This document shows, in pieces, positions 24,789 through 36,504 of a DNA stretch of 64,000 nucleotides; the stretch's first letter is position 1; each line of letters begins with the position of its first letter. Source of the stretch: Cyclaneusma minus. Taxonomy: Eukaryota; Ascomycota; Leotiomycetes; Marthamycetales; Marthamycetaceae. The notes under the pieces were generated by a model. The model worked only from the letters and a program-made list of their open reading frames with translations, searched no databases and was not told where the DNA came from. The stretch is from contig JAKZHN010000028.1 of NCBI GenBank assembly GCA_037179335.1, forward strand, positions 248,001-312,000. The letters are read 5' to 3'. The translations under genes were made by a program, and so were the position numbers.

Positions 24789-27480
24789 TATTCAATTGCC
24801 TAGCTCACCTGAACCACCTCTTTTGGTTCTGAACCCCCTCAACAGCAGCAAGCCCCATTCGACAAATCACCTTAAGGTACGACAGTAAGCACTATTAGCA
24901 ACAGCATCACGATCGAACCCCAGATCACAGCCCTAAAATTCTGTAGCAGGGATCCAAGGTCAATGCCAGAGCTTGTCCAGTCCTGCGTACTTTAGCGAAC
25001 GTAATGCGTTCTCAGGATCCGAAAACAAAATTCCATGTCTTGACCCGTGTGCTTTCAATTAAGTCGCTACTGGACCAATCTTTACCATTCTTATATAGGC
25101 GTCCAGAGGGCGACATGTGTCACGTGTCCACTGTCCAGCTCTGAAAGTTTTGAAAGACCTAGCCTCCAGATGTAGCTACCAATATTTCACAACACATCCT
25201 ACGCCCAAATCGACAGCAGGCACGCCACATCGACAATAAGTACGATAACCGACAGCAACACAAGTCTTTTCCTTTGACTTTGGTTTAGCTTACCTAGGTA
25301 GAACCCAAAATTCTGTAAGATGAAAAAGCCCCAGACATTTTTGGAAAATACGCTTCCTACGACCTCATATCTCGCCATCTCGCGTGCTCGTCATTTGTCT
25401 GGCTACGATGATCTGATGGAGACTCAGTTTTGATGGAGACTCAGTTTCAAGGATGTGAAAAATTGAAACTTCAGGAATTGTTCGCCTTTATATAGACCTC
25501 TAGGGAACTTTGGGTGTCACCTGATCAGCCCTGAAAGAGTTGGTCTCTAGAAGTATCACAGTCGCTAGGTACACATTTCATAGCACATCGTACATCCAAA
25601 TCAACAGTAGATACACCACGTCGACAGCAAGTGTTTCGAGTAACAGTAGCAGCGAGATCTGCTCGAGGAAGCCCAATACAAGAACCAAGCACATTCTCCG
25701 AACACAAGGTTTGAAGCCCCTTTTAGATTTTTGACAACTTGGTATCCAACTCGACGGACGAAAGGCGTGATGAGTCCTGGAAAGTCGAAGCAGGGATGTT
25801 CCAATTGGGAATTGCAGATTGAAAACGGGGCTATGCTGAGAACTTATATAAATGTCTCGAGGGCGACTTGGGTCACGTGTTAAGCTATGAAAGACTCGGC
25901 TTCTAGATGTACCTAGGGTAGGGAAGTATTCCACAACGTTCTCCTATCCGAGCTGCCAGCAGATATGCCATATCGACAGCAAGTACGACGAACAGTGGCA
26001 GCGGCCCAGTGGGGAACTTCTCAGGAAATCCCAAAGCAAAAATAGTTTTCAGGCGGCCAGGTAGGATAAGGAAACCTCTTTCGAGAAAAAGCGTAATTCG
26101 ATTCGACGAGCGAAAAACACTATCAGCCTCGGACGAGCAGTGCTGCGCAACAGAGACTGAAAAGTCTGTAGGTTGGAAGATCAAGGCATGCTGATGCTTA
26201 TATAGACATCCCTCACTCGACCAAAGTCACGTGGCCAGTCCTGAAAGGCCTGCCTTCTAGGAATTTCCGGGAACCTACCATCAACGTAAGAGTTCCATAC
26301 CACCCATTATCTCCTCGCACCCAAGCGACAGCAGACATGCCCCATCGACAGCAATTTGCATCTCACAGCTGTAGGTAGCTATGATCTTTTCTTCCAAAGC
26401 CCAAAGTAAAGACAACCGCAGGCGACGAGCCTGCGAGGTTTCAAATCCATCTTCTTCCAAGATGTCTTGATTTCTGACTCGACCAGCGAAACTGCGAAAG
26501 ACATCAACGCTCCAAGTTCGCGATGGGAGTATTGAAGATCAAAGTTGGACGGGCTGTACTGATGCTTATATACCTTAGATATCTAGAGGGCACGTCACGT
26601 GTCCCGATCATGGGGCAGCGAAGGGAAGTATCCCATAATCGTGAAGATCTCCGGCCCAAATCGGCAGCAGAGATGTCCGGCGACAAGAGGTATCTTCAAC
26701 GGCAGTAGCAAGCTCCGAGCTTGGATTAGCAAGGGCAATTGAAAATGCAAACATGTCTTTGTCATGGTGAGAAATTGGAGATATCTCCTGGAAAATATGT
26801 GATTTCTGACTCGACGAGCTAAGGGCAATGGGCATGATCCGCGTTGGACATTTACCTACCACTCCTGCTGTGGTATGCAAGATTGAAGACGGAAGACAGA
26901 GCCCTGCTGATCCTTATATACCTAGGTACCTAAATGTTTTGAGCGCAAGGTCCATGCTATTTCAAGGCCCTATCCGGCTCACCTCCCTTAGTTTGATTCC
27001 CAGCCCCTAAGCCAATCAGCAGCAGCTGAACCTACCCGACAATCGCCACACACCTCGACAGCAAAGGGGAGCTAACAACAATGACTTGACAAAACGGCAA
27101 TGACGAATATGCTCACAGCTCGAAATTCCGAACAGCCATGGAACATGGACCATCCATCCAAAGGCGATCGCTGAGCAATCTGGCAAAAGCCAGAAAAAAA
27201 AACCCCCCGCCTCCTTTTTGGAATCGGACTTGGAAAGGAACCAGCAACTGTTGCGTCGCAGTACTGGTAAGTTCGATCGATTCTGGAGGAGAGAAAGAAG
27301 ACGGGTTTTCCTACGCTTATATAGACAGCTTTTGCCCCCCGATCAATTGGCAGACACAGGGCGTGACTTCCAAGTGCGAAGTTAGTATACCTAGAGTAAG
27401 TGAACAGGGGGCTGGGCGGAAAGAAGGAGGACGGCGAAGCAGGGCGTCAGTCTCACCAACGGCTCAGGTGAACGCGCAAA
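24789..27480 (-). repeat. Promoter-like repeat array, continued after the retrotransposon
   Basis: Seven leftward units at 340-390 bp pitch. TATA boxes: 25090-25098, 25487-25495, 25843-25850, 26197-26205, 26565-26572, 26913-26920, 27316-27324. Motif cluster starts: 24840/24860/24880/24899; 25211/25231/25250; 25602/25622/25641; 25954/25974 plus a looser third; 26326/26346; 26662/26681/26700; 27018/27037/27056. GTCACGTG sits 20-30 bp upstream of the TATA at 25119, 25872, 26226 and 26594. Between TATA and the next motif cluster several units share CTCGTCGAGTCAGAAATCA-like sequence on the minus strand (near 26500 and 26800). No open frame is conserved. This looks like duplicated promoter or small-RNA units. 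Confidence 0.6.
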
Positions 27481-28295
27481 GCATGTGACATGTCATCCGT
27501 CAGGCAAGAAACTCACAAGCGATAAAAGTGGAAAAAGCAATGAACATCTCATGAATCCTCAATGTATTTCCCTCACCCCTCGAAACAATAGCTAGCTTTG
27601 CTAAAAATCTTTGCTTGCTTCTGCCAATATCGGGGGTATCGCCAGTCAGTGCCACTCCCATCTCCCAGTAGTGGTGATGCCAGTATACTTCCACCATCCA
27701 CCATCATAACACGAGGCATCCACGCCCAACAGGGCCTCCCAAGAGATGTTTCCTCTCTCCCATGCCGGTCAAACGGCTGGGACTCGCTGCCCACTTCCCC
27801 TTTCCTCCTCAAATCCCGTCATATATAGACAATACACAAAACCCCCTTCATAAAAGCAGCTGGGTGGGTTTTTCGCCAAAGCACGCACGCTTTCTAGTCC
27901 ATCGCCAAAACAAAGTCAAGTTCAAGTCGCTCCTCCAGAATATGGCAAGCAAAAGCGCCGCCCAACCCCGTTCAAGAAGCAAAGGGGAAATCAATAGCTC
28001 CTTTCCCGAATGACGCGGCAACAATGCCTCTCTCATGGTAAACGCTGTTGTCAAATTTGCGTCCATGTTCAGATGACCGGATCGTACGCCCCATCTAAAA
28101 AGGGGGATCGACCCGTCACGTACTCCCGCCAGCAGCGAGCGAGCGAGCATTATCTATGCTTCGCAAGCGTTGTGCGCATCAAGCACGGCACTGCTTTTCC
28201 TGCGCCTATCGAGTCCCAGAAAGGGTAGTCGTTCCATTCCAGATCTCTTTCTATTTCTCAAGTACTTCAGTCGCGAATTCCCGCCTCTTAGACCA
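27481..28295. other. Gene-free spacer between array and kinase gene
   Basis: No recognisable gene. The part nearest 28295 is presumably the 3' untranslated region of the leftward kinase gene. A weak TATA-like string (catatatagac, about 27819) may mark a decayed last unit of the array. Confidence 0.35.
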
Positions 28296-30471
28296 TCAGT
28301 TGATAATAACTCTCGCCCCCTCCTTCCCCAAAATGCCTCTCTCTTGCGGTTTCGGACTATGTCCCCTGCCCTTTCTCCTGTTAAAAAAGCCCAGCATGCC
28401 AGTCGGCTTCTCACTACCTCTTGCAGCCAGCTCTTTCGCATCGGCTGGTAGAGTAGCATCCTGCTTGGCCAAATCGGTCCAGCTTCCTTGTTCATCCAGC
28501 ACAACTTGCACGCCACCGCCCTGGCTTTCCTTGCGTGAGGCGGCTTTGCTCTTGCCGTGCGGATCGGAGGTGTAGGAGCGTTGGTAGGGGGAGAGCGGGG
28601 GAGGTGTAGTGACGGAGGATTTGTTATGGCCGTTGTGAGAGAAGTTGCGTGTTGTGTTGGAGCGAGAGCGTGCGGCTTTTTCTTCGTTTGTCGAGACCGT
28701 GGCGAGGTTGGAGGGTTGGACTGGGGGAGAGCCGGATGGGGATACGTTTGCCGACGGGGGGTTGGAGGCGTGGCGATTGGAAGGTGGGGAGGTGTTACGG
28801 CTTTTGGTTGATTTGTTTGATTTCGTAGATCGATGTCGCTCGCTGCGTCCCGAGTCTTTGGGATTGAGAGGCACGTCCCTTGGCGTAGCGGGGGCTGTCG
28901 GGTCGATCACAATCGGTGGAGGTCCGGAAGTAGGGTCTTGGCCATTTTGCATGCTGTTGGCTTGAGGTTAGCAAGAAGACAAAACGAGAAGTAGGAATTG
29001 ACATACCGGGCGTATGCGGCTTGTGTGTAGTCGAAAGGCTCGAACATGTTATCTATCATTTTGTAGAGCTCGTCTTCACGAATCTCCTTGTCTGTGGCAT
29101 CATCCTTCAGTTGTTCTCGTGGCTTCTGCCGTCTGGCACGAGCCTCCAGCGGTGCTTCCTCCAGGAGTAATTCTTCCAAGTCGTAGGTGGCATCAAAGTT
29201 CGTCTTCTCACTAGACGGCACAAACACCGGCTCGATTTCTTTCCGTTCCAGTGCTTCAAAGTCTAGGGCTCTGAAAAATGGGTTGTCGGTGAATGTCTGC
29301 CAGCCAGCCGATCCCATTCGTTTCGAGGGATCGGCCTCGAGAGCAGAGCTGATAGCGTGCAGGCAGGGCATCGAGACGGGTGGTGAGGTGACATGGTATT
29401 TGGGGTTCGCGGCTATGATCTTAGTGGAGAGAGTGGTCTGGGTACTGCCTTCAAATGGTCTCTGCAGATATTTGTGAGCGGATAATTCTTGGGCAAACCC
29501 GCTCCAAGAATACGTACCTTGTTGTAGATGCATTCGTAAAACAAAACGCCCAACGACCACCAATCCGCTCCACTCGAATACCCGGTACCTTTGTACACTT
29601 CAGGGGCCAAATACGCCAGAGTTCCGGACTTGCTAGTTAAATTCTTTCCGGGGGTGAAATCGGATGCAACATTCTGTTGCGTGTTAGCATTGCTCCATCA
29701 AGGAATTGCAAAATAGCTCCGAGGACTCCTTACAAAATCAGCCAGATGGACGTGGCCCTCCGAGTCCAATAGCACGTTATCAGGCTTCAGATCTCTATGT
29801 ATGATGCCCTGCTTATGTATGTATCGGAGAGCACATCCCAACTCAGCAATCCAGAAGCGGACGGCATCTTCGGTGAAGGTCTTCCGCGAAATATGGAATC
29901 GCAAGTCGCCGCCATTCATTAAATCTACCACAATGTACCTGGACGACTAGTGTTAGCTGAAGCGTCGGGGCCAGTGGGATAAAGGCAACGTACATGTACT
30001 CGATGTCCTGGAAGCTGTATCGCAGATTGCAAATAAAGGGATGATTCAGATGTTCCAGCATCCGCCGCTCTCGAATGATGTTCCGCACACTCTCGGATCG
30101 CACGACTGTTGCGGGCCTTTGTCAGTAGGGAGACGCTGGAAGTGGGGCATTGGCAGAGCATACCCTCATCTTTGCGGATGTACTTCAGGGCAAAAGTCAA
30201 GCCGGTGTCCTTCCTCTCGACTATGCGGACCTTGCCAAAGGCACCCTTTCCCACTACCCGCAGCAGGCGGAAGTGGTTCAAGTTCACTACAATCATCAGA
30301 TAGTCAGCGGGGGCGCCGATTAAGCTTATCGCAGACTTTTGCAGAGACAACAGCACAAAGCAGCGGAGTCGAAAGGCCAACTTCGACAGGGGAGTGATAG
30401 GGCAGATGCAGAATGATAAAGGATGTACCTTGATCTGTGAAGACGACGGGCTTTCCGTTTGAGTTGCCCAT
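28296..30471 (-). CDS. AGC-like Ser/Thr kinase, STK32 (YANK) family
   Basis: Seven exons on the minus strand: complement(join(28296..28953, 29007..29461, 29518..29673, 29734..29938, 29994..30105, 30164..30286, 30429..30471)), 583 aa. All introns are GT-AG and every junction restores family sequence. The kinase domain spans roughly residues 20-285: glycine loop GKGAFGKV (27-34), Lys49, HRD at 140-142, DFN (not DFG) at 160-162, and APE at 184-186. DFN is characteristic of STK32 kinases and, with MG at the N-terminus and FVPSSEKTNFDATYDLEELL after the domain, supports the family call. The last about 200 residues are a Ser/Pro/Lys-rich low-complexity tail with no domain. Gly2 could be myristoylated as in the family, but residue 6 is Gly rather than the usual Ser/Thr. 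Substrates are unknown. Confidence 0.9.
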
Positions 30472-33400
30472 TTGCTCGACTTTGTGCAGCAATTCACTTC
30501 GTGTTTAAGAGCGTCTTGGGGCGTGCGGCATAGTCGTTCGTCGGGTTCAGACAGCAGCGACTGGCAGACGTGGAGTGCAGCAGTCTCTGGGCTTGCTGGC
30601 GGTCGGTGGGCGATCAGAGGTATGTGGTGGTGCAGGTTCGATGGGTCTGCTCGTCTTCGCTCGGGGTGTGCTGGGATATACGCCTTGAGAGTTGGACAGC
30701 GGCGGTGGAAGTTCGAGACGAGAACTAGACTGCACTTGGGGCGTTCGCATGAAAGCTTAAAGCTGACCGGCCAATAGTCGCGCTGGTGCGCTGGGTGTGA
30801 TGCGGGATTGGGGCCTCGATTGAATTGATCGAGAGCTTCTCCTCTCAATTTCCTGCTCTTCAGCCTTGGAGCAGTAGTGTTGGAGCAGTAGTGTTTGTCG
30901 GTGCTCACGAGGAGAGACTTCAATAAAGCTGGAATCGCTTGACATTTTGGGTAGCGCAGGGCCAAGCAGGGACCAACAAGCACGCCTACGCTGGTCTTTG
31001 TCCCACTCCTGATCCCGTCCAAAGCGGCCGCGCCGGTGCCAAAGCACTCGACACACGCCGCGGGCCCCTAGGCGCGGAGGTGTGCCGCCACTTTCGAGAG
31101 GGGCCAACATTCTTTATCGCAGACGGCCGGCACCACCGCTTCGGGTCTGACTCTGAGACCGCTAGAGCCAACTCTTCAGCCCTCTTCTGCATTGAACCCT
31201 CGAGCCCGTCCCCGCCAAAAGCTTCTCCAGTGTCGAACAATATTGAGGGCCCCAAATTTCCCAAACACCGATGCTAAGAATAGCAGAGGCAGTCCGTGCC
31301 GCAACATCCTGCGCTACACAAGGCGCTATAAAAACGGCGAACCTCAGCTGGGCCCTAACCCCAAATCTAAAAGCTGACCTTGCCTGATTCAATCACTGCC
31401 GAGGCCCGTGACCCTCCGAATGTCTTCACCGGGCCTGTGGACCCGCAGTTTCATCATCCGACGTCTTCTAGAAGCCGATTGCCATGTGGGAAAAGGGGGC
31501 CAGCCACGCGACGCCGCTGTGCTGAAGAGGCCACCGCTCTTGGAGGCTGCATCCTGCCAGGCGTTGCATCCAGACCGCGACTGTGCTTCAAAGTTAAAAT
31601 CTTCAAAAAGAACAAGGCTAGCTCTATGTTCAATGGCACCGTCCGCAAAACGGCACTGTGGGGAAAGCATAAAATTCTCCCCGGGATCTGAGGTCATCTA
31701 TAATTATACCAATCGCCATCTCACCGTTGCGGTGAAAAGCTGCGGAGATCACCACCCTGATGCAGGCCATGTGGCAGACAGCGTGGTCTGGTGGCATCAA
31801 AATGGCTGAACTCTCGCCATCTCTGCTCCCAATTCATCGTCACCCAAGCGTTTGTGTCATCAGCCGCAAGAAGCGCCGCTTCTGGTACAAGGACTCACAA
31901 GTGTCCGGAGCCTCGAGCATTCATACTTGCAGTGCCTCAAAGCCGGTCAAAGCCTCGAGCAAGTCCGCACTCACAGACACCCACAGATCGATCCATGTGC
32001 CCATCTCTCTTCCCGCGTCCGCAGCGGCAAAGCACAGATCAATGTGAATGTCCTTCAAGCCTCATCGGAGACCAATCTGTTGCCTGTCATGCTGTTGAAA
32101 CGTCGGCTTGACCACCAGACGCCATGCCACGCGCTCAGCAGCCACCCCATTCCTCATTTTTCAGCTTTCCGCCGCACGCACGCGGCAAACATGTTCTCAA
32201 CTGTCAGTGAGATGAGACACGCGCGGCGGCTGAGGTACTAGTGTGCTTGCATATCTCCGTTCCGTTCTTGGTGCTGCTTGGTTGACGCCGGTCAAACTAC
32301 GTGTAGTAGTTATATTTCTTCGTGTTTTGACTACGCTGGTTGATTTCCCGGATCAAGTCTAGCTCAAGCCTCCTCGCTCATCACATGTTCCAAGTTTCTG
32401 GCTGCAAGAGAATTCAATGTTGAGATTCGATCGCACAAAAGTCCCATCCTTGTCGGGCAGCCTCAACATGATGAGAAGAACCAAACCAGGCAGCGCAAGT
32501 GCGTCCTGCAGTCTGCAGATATCACCCCCTGCTTCTCATTCGTCACATTGAACTCATCAATGTTCGAGCCCGCTGTGCCCCACGGTCACATCCCCACTAA
32601 TCCCACTACATCAATGTAGACAGTCCTTCTAGAAGCCTTCTAGAATCATTCCGTTCGCGGCTAGCGCTCCAAAACGGCATCCATTGGGATCGGGACGGAA
32701 CCGACATCGTACATTGAAGCTTCTGACACTCCACTCTCCAGTCTACCTCTCTGAAGACTAGGGTATATCACTGGTACCACCTGAGTCTACATATGTACAT
32801 CTCTTTTATCCTCAGTCCGAGCGCCAGTGTGGCATTTTTGACCCGGAATTGATATGCACTATGCTTGAGCCTGCTGAAACCTCAATGAGCCGCTGGTGGC
32901 TGGCGCGCTGCTGTGGCACATGATCTGCCATTCCGCCAAGATCAAGGCAGAGTTGAATCTTTCCCGGTTCCACGACCACGGTGAGCTTTCACAGCCTTGC
33001 GAGAAGCCAGACGTGCTGCCGGTTGGACGTGCTTCTCTCGGCAAGAAGTGACGAGGTGGAATTGGTCGATGTGGATACTGGATATCCCCACATATGTCAT
33101 ACATATATGTGTGCTCGACTCTACGGTTTTCGAGCCAGAGTCGTTCATATTGTTCTGACTAGGGTAAGTCGAAAGTACCAGAGGTTTGAAACTAAGCTAC
33201 CGATTACTGACGTTGCTCCTGACCCGCTTTTTGGAACTGAAGATACTTTACGGATACAGCGGAGGTGAGGTTAGCGGGGAAGTCTCCGGAGTCTCGGGGA
33301 GGTATCAAAGCACTGTTTGAAGGTATATACCGTGCGGTATATTGCTAGGTCCGTCTTGGGTTGCACCACGCTAATAAATGGGTAGGAGAGTCATGCGTTT

Positions 33401-35018
33401 CACTTCGTTTATCCTTGTACTCACGTTGTGCGGCTGAAGGTTAGTTGTTTCTTTTCCATATGTCATCTCAGGTCTGAAGGACCAGGGTTCAAGGTTTGAT
33501 ATCCCAAGCCTCCTCGAACCTTCACACCGGCAGGAGTGCCTAAGACGTGGCAACACCTAGAAGGCGGTCGGGTGTCAGCACGGGAGGGCGCGCTGAGCCG
33601 CGAAGCCGCGTGTACGAGGTGCAGGATATGGGTGCCACGGCGGTGTCTGCATGTCAGAATTATGCAAATGGGCTCTCAAGTGAGATGTGCAGCATGTTTC
33701 AGCAATGGGGGCCGTGTTGTATAGGAATGCACGGTTCGTGTGATAGTGAGTTTGCACTATTTACTAAGTGTGAGAATTACAACATAGTGTTTGTGATTAA
33801 ACTGCTAAGTAGCGAGTAGCTCGAGCCTTGTGCTTGTGCTAGGATTTCATATTTGCTTTTTCTTGGAGAGTGGAGGCGGGATTCTGTGGGCTATGGGCCT
33901 AGGTGCAGTAGTGCTGACTGTTCTCAGTTTTCTATGTGTCTTCGATATTATTCGAAACCTGTCTGTCAGTCGATTGTAACATGATGCTAGGCTTAAGGCT
34001 ACGGCAAAAACTACAAAATGCATTTTACAAACCGATTCTATGAGCCTCGCAAGGCCTAGACTCCTAACGTGATTTCACTCGTGGGTTGCTCGATCAATGG
34101 TGCGTAGTACTATGCCGTGTATAAAACATTACAATTCTCAAACTTCCAAGCCATTTAAACTTTATTCTCATCCAAGCCCCCGAAGCCCTCTTCGTACTGG
34201 TAATGTTAAGTGTTGTCCACAAAAACGAAAGTCTGAACATGGTATCACTCACCCACTACTCGCTTAGTCTCACAACAATTTCGAAACGTCCCATGTTGAC
34301 TCTTCCCCGAATCCCAAATATCCCAGCATGAAGCTGTGGTATACCACAGGCGTCACCCCACATCAGTGCAACTAAAGCCTAAATCCCACATCAGTATATC
34401 TGCTCCAAGACTCCAACCACAGGGTGACAGTCTACGGGAGCCTGCCGCAACACCCAAAACATCACCTCGCATGGACCCCACCACGGCACGCAAATCCCTT
34501 ACCTAACCACAGAATGCGGGGAAACCTTGAAAAAAAAAACCAAGATCCTCTCATCATGCTGTATAACCGTCAGCCTTCAGGCACAACTAGCCGTCGGAGG
34601 GCGTGGCTTGACATGAAGAAGCGAAGGCTCAGAAGGGGGCACGGCGGGCTGTGTTCGACTGTCTGCAGTATTTCGCTGTACAGCCGTTGCGGTTCCCTGC
34701 CATCAAGCCTACGGTACCTGGGTAGGTACTTTCTCACCGTCTCGTGGTAGGTAGGCTCATGACAGATTTCTGCGTCTCTTCAGACATTGAGATTTCGGAG
34801 AAACAAGGCTAAGGGCTTGTAAGAGGTCGATCGGCACGCCCTGGCGGCATCCTAGTGGAGGAGCAAGAAAGGTCATCTCGGACTAGGCTAGGCGATTCTA
34901 AGACTGAAACAAGAAGTTGTGTCAATCTCCTGGCATAGGTACCTAGCATAGCATCTCTTAGTGTGGCGGGTCTCACAATCCAAGCCCTAACAGGCTCGGA
35001 GAATAGCTCCCGACAGGA
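30472..35018. other. Long intergenic region without recognisable genes
   Basis: About 4.5 kb of normal base composition. It contains the kinase gene's upstream region (GC-rich to about 31.2 kb) and several open frames between 31.4 and 34.8 kb. None gives a protein I recognise or fits together with plausible splice sites. No transposon ends, tRNA or repeat arrays were seen. An unrecognised fast-evolving or lineage-specific gene remains possible. Confidence 0.35.
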
Positions 35019-35303
35019 TCAAAGAATCTTCGTCACGGACGACCCAGAACGTCTGGGTCTGGCTCGTCTCCATCGTCTCCATCGTCTCCAGTGACATAAT
35101 ATGGTCACAGATTCCACCTCGTCTTGCGAGTCCACGTAGTGACTCAGAGCTGGAAAATAGGTAGTGTATACAGTCACTGCATATTCGTCTCCTGTTAAGC
35201 CGGTGGGCTTGAATCTCACTATCTCGGAACCCCAGTCAGTACGCTGGCTTCTTTCTCCGTCCAACGAGTCACGGAAGGCGGCCCTGCTTGTAGATGCAGC
35301 CAT
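35019..35303 (-). CDS. Hypothetical small protein, 94 aa (weak)
   Basis: ATG-initiated frame on the minus strand (ATG 35303-35301). Its first about 75 residues have balanced composition (stretches such as DSLDGERSQRTDWGSEIVRF and TGDEYAVTVYTTYFPALSHY). It then runs into a repetitive WRRWRRWRR tail made by a GTCTCCATC triplication at about 35068-35092. I recognise no domain. It may be part of a spliced gene extending toward 35425, or chance. Confidence 0.22.
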   Translation of the reverse strand: MAASTSRAAFRDSLDGERSQRTDWGSEIVRFKPTGLTGDEYAVTVYTTYFPALSHYVDSQDEVESVTILCHWRRWRRWRRARPRRSGSSVTKIL

Positions 35304-36504
35304 GGGTAAATGCTCCACGATTCTGAAAGTCGTGGTTCTGAGGAACAGGTATCAGAGACCTCATTCTCAGGCGTAAAATCTGTGCTCCCTATATGTATCA
35401 TGTATGCTCTGCCTGTCGCTGTCAACTGTCAAGCAGTGAGGGAGCTGATGACGACTTATAGTGATTGATGTCTAGCTTTATTTTTGAGCAATCGTCGAGG
35501 GTTGTCTGACTAAACTCACTGACTTTAATAGTTCAACACTTGCAACTTGACCTGACGAGAGTTGCAAGCTTCACTCAAGTCAGCGATGTATTAGATCAAG
35601 TCCGCATGGCACGTTTAGAAGCGAGGAGGGAAAGATTTTGAACACGGAGATCACGCAGGGAGAAAAATAGTTGCTTTGGCATTGGCTCTCGAGACCATTG
35701 CCGACTGCTGCCTCTGGACCAGAGGAGAAATATGCTCAAGAATACACAAATGCCACCCTACTACGACCACGAGACTTTGTGTTTTTGAACATCGATTAAT
35801 GGTCTCTTCTAACACATACGAAATGCAGAAGTAATGGTGATTCTGCAACCGTCGTGGCAAAAGCTCCCGGATAGCTTGCATGCATCTAGTCTCCTCTTTG
35901 CATCTCCCTCCACGGCAACCTAGACTTTGAAGACGCAACCGAGTGAGCAATGTGCGGGATCCTCCGTAGAGGATTCCGATATCCACCGTGTTAATGCATA
36001 TTGGATGCCAACCCCCCTTTTTCTACCACTCCCCACATCAAAAATACCACACAACAACAACCCTTCCGCAACCGCCACCACAAGAACCCGACAAAACAAA
36101 TACCGCCACCACCACCCCAAAACAGCCCCAAGTAAAGGACGCATCTCGACCGCCGAGATGCCAACAGGCCTCTATTCTGCAATGCCGAGAAATGCTTGAC
36201 TGGAGTCCGCAGTGCAAATGATAAGATGCAGCAGGCCAAGCAAGTTGCAAGCAATGCAGCAGCAGAAGGGTATGTTGCGGTGAAAGCAAAGTACCTAAAC
36301 AGTAACGAAACTAATTAGACAAGAAAGCAAAGCACAATGTACAAATGCCACCACCACACCGATGAAGAACAGGCCCCGGATAGAACGCCAGTGACGAAAG
36401 AAGCGGTGCTTATGCTCGGGGAATGAGGATCGCGAGATCCTCATAAAACAATAGAAAGGACCCGAACGCCGGGAAATGCGGCATGAGACTCATGCGTGAG
36501 GGTT
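35304..36504. other. Intergenic region downstream of dbf4
   Basis: No gene recognised. The C/A-rich stretch 36000-36140 yields low-complexity frames only. The 3' untranslated region of the leftward dbf4 gene should lie just below 36505. Confidence 0.35.

Noticed and set aside
29925..31022. 365-codon minus-strand frame, the longest near the kinase gene
   Set aside because: It runs through kinase exons 1-3 and their introns plus the upstream region; the spliced kinase model with conserved junctions explains the sequence better.
33480..33520. GGTTCAAGGTTTGATATCC as a tRNA B box
   Set aside because: Only a partial B-box match, with no A box or pairing arms around it.
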